This document shows, one piece after another, positions 60,223 to 64,000 of a stretch of 64,000 nucleotides of DNA (its first letter is position 1; every line of letters starts with the position of its first letter). The notes under the pieces were generated by a model that saw only the letters and a program-made list of their open reading frames with translations, did no database searches and was not told the origin of the DNA. Location: contig NZ_JBHSGI010000005.1 in NCBI RefSeq assembly GCF_042654245.1, forward strand, positions 124,001 through 188,000. The letters are read 5' to 3'. Origin of the DNA: Seohaeicola_A nanhaiensis. GTDB lineage: Bacteria; Pseudomonadota; Alphaproteobacteria; Rhodobacterales; Rhodobacteraceae. Position numbers and translations under genes: made by a program.

Positions 60223-61545
60223 TCAGGCCTGCGCCAGCATGGCGTCCTGGCGCGCGCGCAGGGCGGCGATCCGGCTGCCCTCCGGCAGGGTGGCATTGGC
60301 ATAGGTGATCAGTTCGCCCTTGCGGATCGGCGCGGTGACGGTGCTGCCCGCCAGCATCCCGCAGGGAATGGCCCTCTGCGCTGCCGCCTCTGGCGTCGTC
60401 ATGATCCAGGCGCGGTAGCAATACTCGCCGATCTGGTCCAGCTTCTCGCCCGGCTGCAGATCCTTCTTGGCCACGGCGCAGACCTCGGCGACCGGGCGCG
60501 CCATCGGCACCATGTCGGCCTTGCCATAAAGCACCGCGCGCGCACAGGTCAGCGGCACCTCCAGCGAGGTCAGGTGGAACGGGCGGAAGAAGGTGAAGTA
60601 AGGCCCCTCGCCCATCTTCAGATCCTCCATCCGCTCGCGAATGCGCGGATGGTCCATCTCGGCCACCACGAAGACGCCGGGTGCCACGCCCTTGCCGATG
60701 GTGTAATCGACCCGCCCCTCGCCCGAACTGAGCACGCCGCCATGCGACTCGGGCACCAGCACCTTGGAAAGCTCCTCGCGCGAACAGGCCGGCCCGTGCA
60801 TCCCCGGCTTGTCCGGGATCAGCCCGGTGGCATTGGCAATCGCCGCCATCTCGACCATGGTCTTCGAGCCATCGACGAATTCCACCAGCATCCGCGGGTT
60901 CATGTTCCGCCGCCGCGCCTCTGCCTCATAGGCGTCCGGCGTCGCGTCATGGTTCAACGGGTTGTTCTTGCCCTTCCCGGCCGAGACGATCCGGTGCCCC
61001 ATAGCGGTGACGAATTCCACCAGCTCCATGCATGACGAAGGCTCGTCCCCCGCGCCCAGCGAATAGACCACACCCAGCCGCTCGGCCTCGGCGCGCAGAT
61101 AGGCACCGATGGTCACGTCGGCCTCGACGTTCATCATCACCAGATGCTTGCCGTGCTCCATCGCCTTCAGGCCGAACTCGGCCCCGACCGAGGGCACGCC
61201 GGTGGCATCCACCACCACGTCGATCTGGCCCGAATTCAGCAACAGCTCGACATTGTCCGTCAGCGCCGTCTTGCCGTCCTCGATGGCAGCGTTCAGCCCG
61301 TCGACATCCGAAACCTTGCGCCCGTGGCCCGCCTCGCGATGGGCGATCTCCACCGCCGCCTCGGCCGCCGGCAAGTTCAGCTCGCAGATCGCGCCCACGG
61401 TGATTCCGCGCATATGCGCCACCCGCGTCACGATGTCGGTGCCCATCTCGCCCGCGCCCAGCAGGCCGATCCGCACCGGCTTTCCGCTCGCCTCGCGCTC
61501 TGCAAGATCCCGGGCCAAACCGGTCAGAGCCACATTCGTTGCCAT
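60223..61545 (-). CDS. NAD(P)-dependent oxidoreductase with C-terminal SAF domain
   Basis: The 440-residue protein starts with a Rossmann fold of homoserine-dehydrogenase type (IGLLGAGEMGTDIVTRVAHM) and a VVVDATGVPSVGAEFG segment. A central catalytic region contains GAGDEPSSCMELVEF and KGKNNPLNHD. A SAF-like C-terminus (CAVAKKDLQPGEKLDQIGEY, PIRKGELITYAN) follows. Such proteins are often misnamed flagellar FlgA because of the SAF domain. It heads the aco operon, 10 bases before acoA, and probably prepares the 2-oxo substrate. ATG 61545 follows GGAGGTGG. Substrate unknown. Confidence 0.85.
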   Translation of the reverse strand: MATNVALTGLARDLAEREASGKPVRIGLLGAGEMGTDIVTRVAHMRGITVGAICELNLPAAEAAVEIAHREAGHGRKVSDVDGLNAAIEDGKTALTDNVELLLNSGQIDVVVDATGVPSVGAEFGLKAMEHGKHLVMMNVEADVTIGAYLRAEAERLGVVYSLGAGDEPSSCMELVEFVTAMGHRIVSAGKGKNNPLNHDATPDAYEAEARRRNMNPRMLVEFVDGSKTMVEMAAIANATGLIPDKPGMHGPACSREELSKVLVPESHGGVLSSGEGRVDYTIGKGVAPGVFVVAEMDHPRIRERMEDLKMGEGPYFTFFRPFHLTSLEVPLTCARAVLYGKADMVPMARPVAEVCAVAKKDLQPGEKLDQIGEYCYRAWIMTTPEAAAQRAIPCGMLAGSTVTAPIRKGELITYANATLPEGSRIAALRARQDAMLAQA

Positions 61546-61580
61546 CTTTCCACCTCCGCGATATGCCGCAGAGATATGAA

Positions 61581-61608
61581 ACTTTTGAAACTCCATCAAT
61601 ACAAAAGT
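61581..61608. promoter_or_regulatory. Candidate operator of the aco-type operon
   Basis: ACTTTTG (61581-61587) and CAAAAGT (61602-61608) are perfect 7-base inverted arms with a 14-base spacer, 36-63 bases upstream of the first gene of the operon. Long spaced dyads in this position are usual for SorC-type regulators, one of which is encoded at the end of the operon. Confidence 0.45.
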
Positions 61609-61690
61609 ACGCGTCGCCGACGTAATCCCGCTCGGCCCCGGCCCTGGCAGGTGCTCAGCCCGGCCCGGCCTGCCCCTATCGCCGGACCAA

Positions 61691-61765
61691 TGTAAAAAAC
61701 TTTTACATCACCTCTTGCATTCAATCCGGGAGGGGCCACATTGCGTAATGTGAAAGACATTCACA
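61691..61765. promoter_or_regulatory. Pair of TGT-N11-ACA palindromes
   Basis: TGTAAAAAACTTTTACA (61691-61707) and TGTGAAAGACATTCACA (61749-61765) are two 17-base palindromes sharing the pattern TGTRAAARACWTTYACA. Their centres are 58 bases apart, in the divergent region before the DUF2852 gene. They look like two sites for one dimeric regulator that I cannot name. Confidence 0.55.
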
Positions 61766-61794
61766 TAGCGTTCCAACACCGGAGTGAGCCGACA

Positions 61795-62229
61795 ATGTCA
61801 ACGACGACAACCGAATTCCCCTCCCCCTCCTACGGGGGCTGGCTGAGCAAGACCGAGGCCTGGCTCGACAGCCGGGGCAAGGGCGCCTGGATTGCCGCAA
61901 TGGTTCTGGGCTTCATCTTCTTCTGGCCGGTCGGCCTCGCCCTTCTGGCCTACATGATCTGGAGCAAACGCATGTTCAAGAAATCCTGCCGCAACCGTCA
62001 CGCCTTCCGCTCGAACCACTGGAACGGCGGGCTGCACCAGTCGACCGGCAACAGCGCCTTCGACGCCTACAAGGCCGACACGCTGCGCCGGCTGGAGGAG
62101 GAACAGCGCGACTTCCAGGCCTTCCTCGAACGGCTCCGCGAAGCCAAGGACAAGGCCGAGTTCGACCAGTTCATCGACGACCGCTCGCGCCGCGCCGCGC
62201 AGCCCGGACAGGACGCCGAGGCCTCCTGA
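61795..62229 (+). CDS. DUF2852 membrane protein
   Basis: The 144-residue protein has one or two adjacent hydrophobic segments (AAMVLGFIFFWPVGLALLAYMIW at about 35-57, quoted in part as GFIFFWPVGLALLAYMIW). A basic patch (SKRMFKKSCRNRH) and a charged coiled-coil C-terminus (RRLEEEQRDFQAFLERLREA) follow, the layout of DUF2852 proteins found in alphaproteobacteria. Function is not established. ATG 61795 follows GGAG; upstream in-frame codons cross the second palindrome. The paired palindromes suggest tight regulation. Confidence 0.87.
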   Translation: MSTTTTEFPSPSYGGWLSKTEAWLDSRGKGAWIAAMVLGFIFFWPVGLALLAYMIWSKRMFKKSCRNRHAFRSNHWNGGLHQSTGNSAFDAYKADTLRRLEEEQRDFQAFLERLREAKDKAEFDQFIDDRSRRAAQPGQDAEAS

Positions 62230-62243
62230 CCCCGCGAACACCG

Positions 62244-62266
62244 GCCGGCCCCGCACGGGGGCCGGC
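62244..62266 (+). terminator. Strong GC hairpin after the DUF2852 gene
   Basis: GCCGGCCCC (62244-62252) and GGGGCCGGC (62258-62266) form a perfect 9-bp stem with a 5-base loop, 14 bases after the stop. No T-run follows, so it may only pause transcription or stabilise the 3' end. Confidence 0.45.
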
Positions 62267-62293
62267 TGTCCCTCTGACCCGGAGCCTTCCTGC

Positions 62294-62743
62294 ATGTATG
62301 CCGACATGATCGCCGCCCTGCCCGAGCCGGACCGCCAACCCCAGTTCTACCGCGACGTTCCAACCAAGCGCCTGATCGCCTGGGTCGTCGACACCGTGCT
62401 GATCCTCGCCCTCAGCGTCATCGCCGTGATCATGACCGCCTTTGTCGGTCTGCTGATCTGGCCCCTGCTCTACCTCGGCATCGGCTTCCTTTACCGCGTC
62501 GCCACGCTCGCCGGCGGTTCCGCCACGCTCGGGATGCGCCTCGCCGGGATCGAACTGCGCCGCCACGACGGCGGCCCCTTCGACGGCACCCACGCGCTGC
62601 TGCACACCGGCCTCTACACGGCCTGCCTGATGCTGCCGGTCTTCCAGATCGTCTCCATCGTGCTGATGCTCACCACCGCACGCGGTCAGGGCTTGCCCGA
62701 TCTGGCGCTCGGCACCGTCGCACTCAACCGCAGGGCCCGATAA
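62294..62743 (+). CDS. RDD family membrane protein
   Basis: The 149-residue protein has the RDD-domain pattern: an N-terminal arginine followed by aspartate in the first span (TKRLIAWVVDTVLILALSVI), a second span, then GGSATLGMRLAGIELRR with the conserved 'GxTxGkrlxgi' turn, and a third hydrophobic segment. Function of the family is largely unknown; some members affect ion transport. GGAG precedes the ATG by 9 bases. It lies 64 bases behind the DUF2852 gene and is probably co-transcribed. Confidence 0.88.
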   Translation: MYADMIAALPEPDRQPQFYRDVPTKRLIAWVVDTVLILALSVIAVIMTAFVGLLIWPLLYLGIGFLYRVATLAGGSATLGMRLAGIELRRHDGGPFDGTHALLHTGLYTACLMLPVFQIVSIVLMLTTARGQGLPDLALGTVALNRRAR

Positions 62744-62816
62744 ACGGGCCCATTCGGCACTTGCGCCGTCGCAATCGCGGTTGTTATCATCCGCGAAAGC
62801 TCACCAAGACTCGTTT

Positions 62817-63638
62817 ATGCGCCACACATTGCCGATAGCACCGCAGTTCTACGTAACTGCCCCGCAACCGTGCCCGTATCTGGACGGACGCATGGAGCGT
62901 AAGCTATTCACCGCGCTACAGGGCGAAAACGCCGACAAGCTGAACAACGCGCTATCCCGCCAGGGTTTCCGCCGCTCCCAGAACGTCCTCTACCGCCCCT
63001 CCTGCGCCGAATGCTCGGCCTGCCTCTCCGCCCGCATCGACGTCGACGCCTTCCAGCCCACCCGCAGCCAGAAACGGATCCAGCGCCGCAACGGCAACCT
63101 GACCCGCAAGGCCAACTCGCCCTGGGCGACCGAGGAACAATACGAGCTCTTCCGCAGCTATCTCGATGCCCGCCACGCCGATGGCGGCATGGCTGACATG
63201 GATGTCTTCGAATTCGCCGCGATGATCGAGGAAACCCCGATCCGCAGCCGCGTCATCGAATACACCGACGCCGCCAAACGGCTGATCGCGGTCAGCCTGA
63301 CCGACGTGCTCGAGGACGGCCTCAGCATGGTCTATTCCTTCTACGCCCCCGACATGCAGCAGGCGAGCCTCGGCACCCACATGATCCTCGACCATATCGA
63401 GATCGCGCGCGAGGCCGGGCTGCCCTACGTCTACCTCGGCTACTGGGTCCCCGGCAGCCAGAAGATGGGGTACAAGGCCAATTTCTCCGGCCTCGAAATC
63501 TACACCGGCGGCAAATGGCAGATGATGAAGGACCCCGAGGCCTATTCCGCCACGCTCCACCCCCTCTCGACCGACCCGATCGCCGAGCAGGTCGCCAACA
63601 TCAGCCTCCCCGACCGCCGCCCCGCCCCGGGGAAATAG
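62817..63638 (+). CDS. bpt: Aspartate/glutamate leucyltransferase (ATE family)
   Basis: The 273-residue aminoacyl-tRNA-protein transferase attaches leucine to N-terminal Asp/Glu of proteins as an N-end-rule degradation signal. The family start QFYVTAPQPCPYLDGRMERK is present, as are GFRRSQNVLYRPSCAECSACLSARI (quoted in parts: GFRRSQNVLYRPSC and AECSACLSARI) with its conserved cysteines and VYLGYWVPGSQKMGYKANF. ATG 62817 gives the canonical MRHTLPIAP start, although no strong ribosome-binding site is visible. The arginyl-specific variant cannot be fully excluded. Confidence 0.92.
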   Translation: MRHTLPIAPQFYVTAPQPCPYLDGRMERKLFTALQGENADKLNNALSRQGFRRSQNVLYRPSCAECSACLSARIDVDAFQPTRSQKRIQRRNGNLTRKANSPWATEEQYELFRSYLDARHADGGMADMDVFEFAAMIEETPIRSRVIEYTDAAKRLIAVSLTDVLEDGLSMVYSFYAPDMQQASLGTHMILDHIEIAREAGLPYVYLGYWVPGSQKMGYKANFSGLEIYTGGKWQMMKDPEAYSATLHPLSTDPIAEQVANISLPDRRPAPGK

Positions 63639-63658
63639 CACCGGTCGGGTGACGCGCG

Positions 63659-63895
63659 ATGATCAGGATGATCGCCACCCTGCTCTGTCTCGGGCTCGCC
63701 ATCATCTTCGCGTATTTCTACTACGTTGCGTATTTCAGATGGCGCAATTGCTTCAATGAAGCGGGCCGGTGCTTCGACAGTGACGCCGGTGTCGTGTATC
63801 TACAGCAATCAGGGATCGTTTGGCTCTTGCTCGCTGTCCTGGCGCTTGTCGCTGGCCTCTTCATTGCGTGGCATCTTATAAGAAACAAACGGTGA
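63659..63895 (+). CDS. Small membrane protein of unknown function (78 aa)
   Basis: The 78-residue protein has two hydrophobic segments, IATLLCLGLAIIFAYFYYVA at 5-24 and GIVWLLLAVLALVAGLFIAW at 52-71. They are separated by a loop with two cysteines (RNCFNEAGRCFDSDAG) that could form a disulfide in the periplasm. Base composition in the loop is less GC-rich than its neighbours. It starts 20 bases after bpt, so it may be co-transcribed. No family recognised. Confidence 0.65.
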   Translation: MIRMIATLLCLGLAIIFAYFYYVAYFRWRNCFNEAGRCFDSDAGVVYLQQSGIVWLLLAVLALVAGLFIAWHLIRNKR

Positions 63896-63974
63896 TCCGG
63901 GACGTCCATTGCACGTCACATGGCCCCCCGATCGGCAGCCCCAACACGCTCGCCCGGCCCCCGAATCCGATCCA

Positions 63975-64000
63975 CTACTGCCTCAGCCGCTCCGCCAGCC
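63975..64000 (-). CDS. Possible C-terminal end of a minus-strand gene entering from the right
   Basis: Read on the minus strand, the last bases give LAERLRQ followed by a TAG stop at 63977-63975. The fragment resembles the helical, charged end of a protein, but seven codons cannot identify it. Confidence 0.2.

Noticed and set aside
61749..61765. CRP-type binding site before DUF2852
   Set aside because: TGTGA and TCACA are separated by 7 bases, not 6, and the sister site at 61691 is TGTAA/TTACA. The two fit a different shared motif.
1..64000. CRISPR arrays, insertion sequences, toxin-antitoxin or restriction systems
   Set aside because: No regularly spaced repeats, transposase motifs or recognisable defence genes were found on either strand.

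Overview
The window is a dense, GC-rich stretch of an alphaproteobacterial chromosome. Gene content and style point to the Rhodobacterales (Roseobacter/Paracoccaceae group): divergent lytic transglycosylase and ssb genes, an aroK-aroB pair, a B12-dependent class II ribonucleotide reductase, a VPLPA-CTERM protein, an MttB-family methyltransferase, a DUF2852 protein, a CTGTCAT-type Pho box and a recurrent 'GC hairpin + GAGTATTT' element behind genes. No phage, integron, IS element or CRISPR array was found. I place the organism by family recognition only.

Layout. 1-6.4 kb: 5'-truncated miaA, an AraC regulator and a Dpp/Opp-type ABC operon (two permeases and a fused double ATPase, no binding protein). 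6.4-22.2 kb: mostly housekeeping genes: a secreted protein, a lytic transglycosylase divergent from ssb, aroK-aroB, a three-gene overlapping cluster (49-aa membrane peptide, 506-aa exported protein, xerD), a CNNM/CorC protein, a LysR regulator, cysS-cimA-squalene-synthase-like protein, an aminotransferase and an MttB-like methyltransferase. 22.2-28.8 kb: a methyltransferase, an RTX protein, a duplicated terminator cassette and nrdJ with a likely tandem NrdR operator. 28.8-43.2 kb: tRNA-Pro, DUF192, a double cold-shock protein, pdxH, fabI, a VPLPA-CTERM protein, gpt, a VOC/TetR divergent pair, an aminotransferase, a PpiD-like chaperone with trpE, an AidB-like dehydrogenase, a GH25 lipoprotein and dgoK-dgoA. 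43.3-43.7 kb: tRNA-Asp and tRNA-Leu.

44.4-54 kb is the most interesting part. After yqaA-dsbB, a tandem PhoB box (three to four 11-bp repeats) precedes a tightly coupled five-gene operon: an AfuA/FbpA-type binding protein, a fused permease, an ATPase, a beta-CASP metallo-beta-lactamase and a SurE nucleotidase, closed by a clear intrinsic terminator. By family the transporter would be called an iron importer. The Pho box and the two phosphoester-cleaving enzymes argue instead for import and cytoplasmic breakdown of an organic phosphate ester or nucleotide. A short, lower-GC patch with two orphan genes separates it from a Na/Pi cotransporter-family gene. I consider this the best candidate for an undescribed system.

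54-61.6 kb: two unknown genes (one carrying a degenerate HAD domain) and an acetoin-dehydrogenase-type operon (SAF-domain oxidoreductase, E1 alpha, E1 beta, E2/hydrolase, SorC regulator) without an E3 gene. 61.6-64 kb: a paired palindromic operator, DUF2852, RDD, bpt and a small membrane protein.
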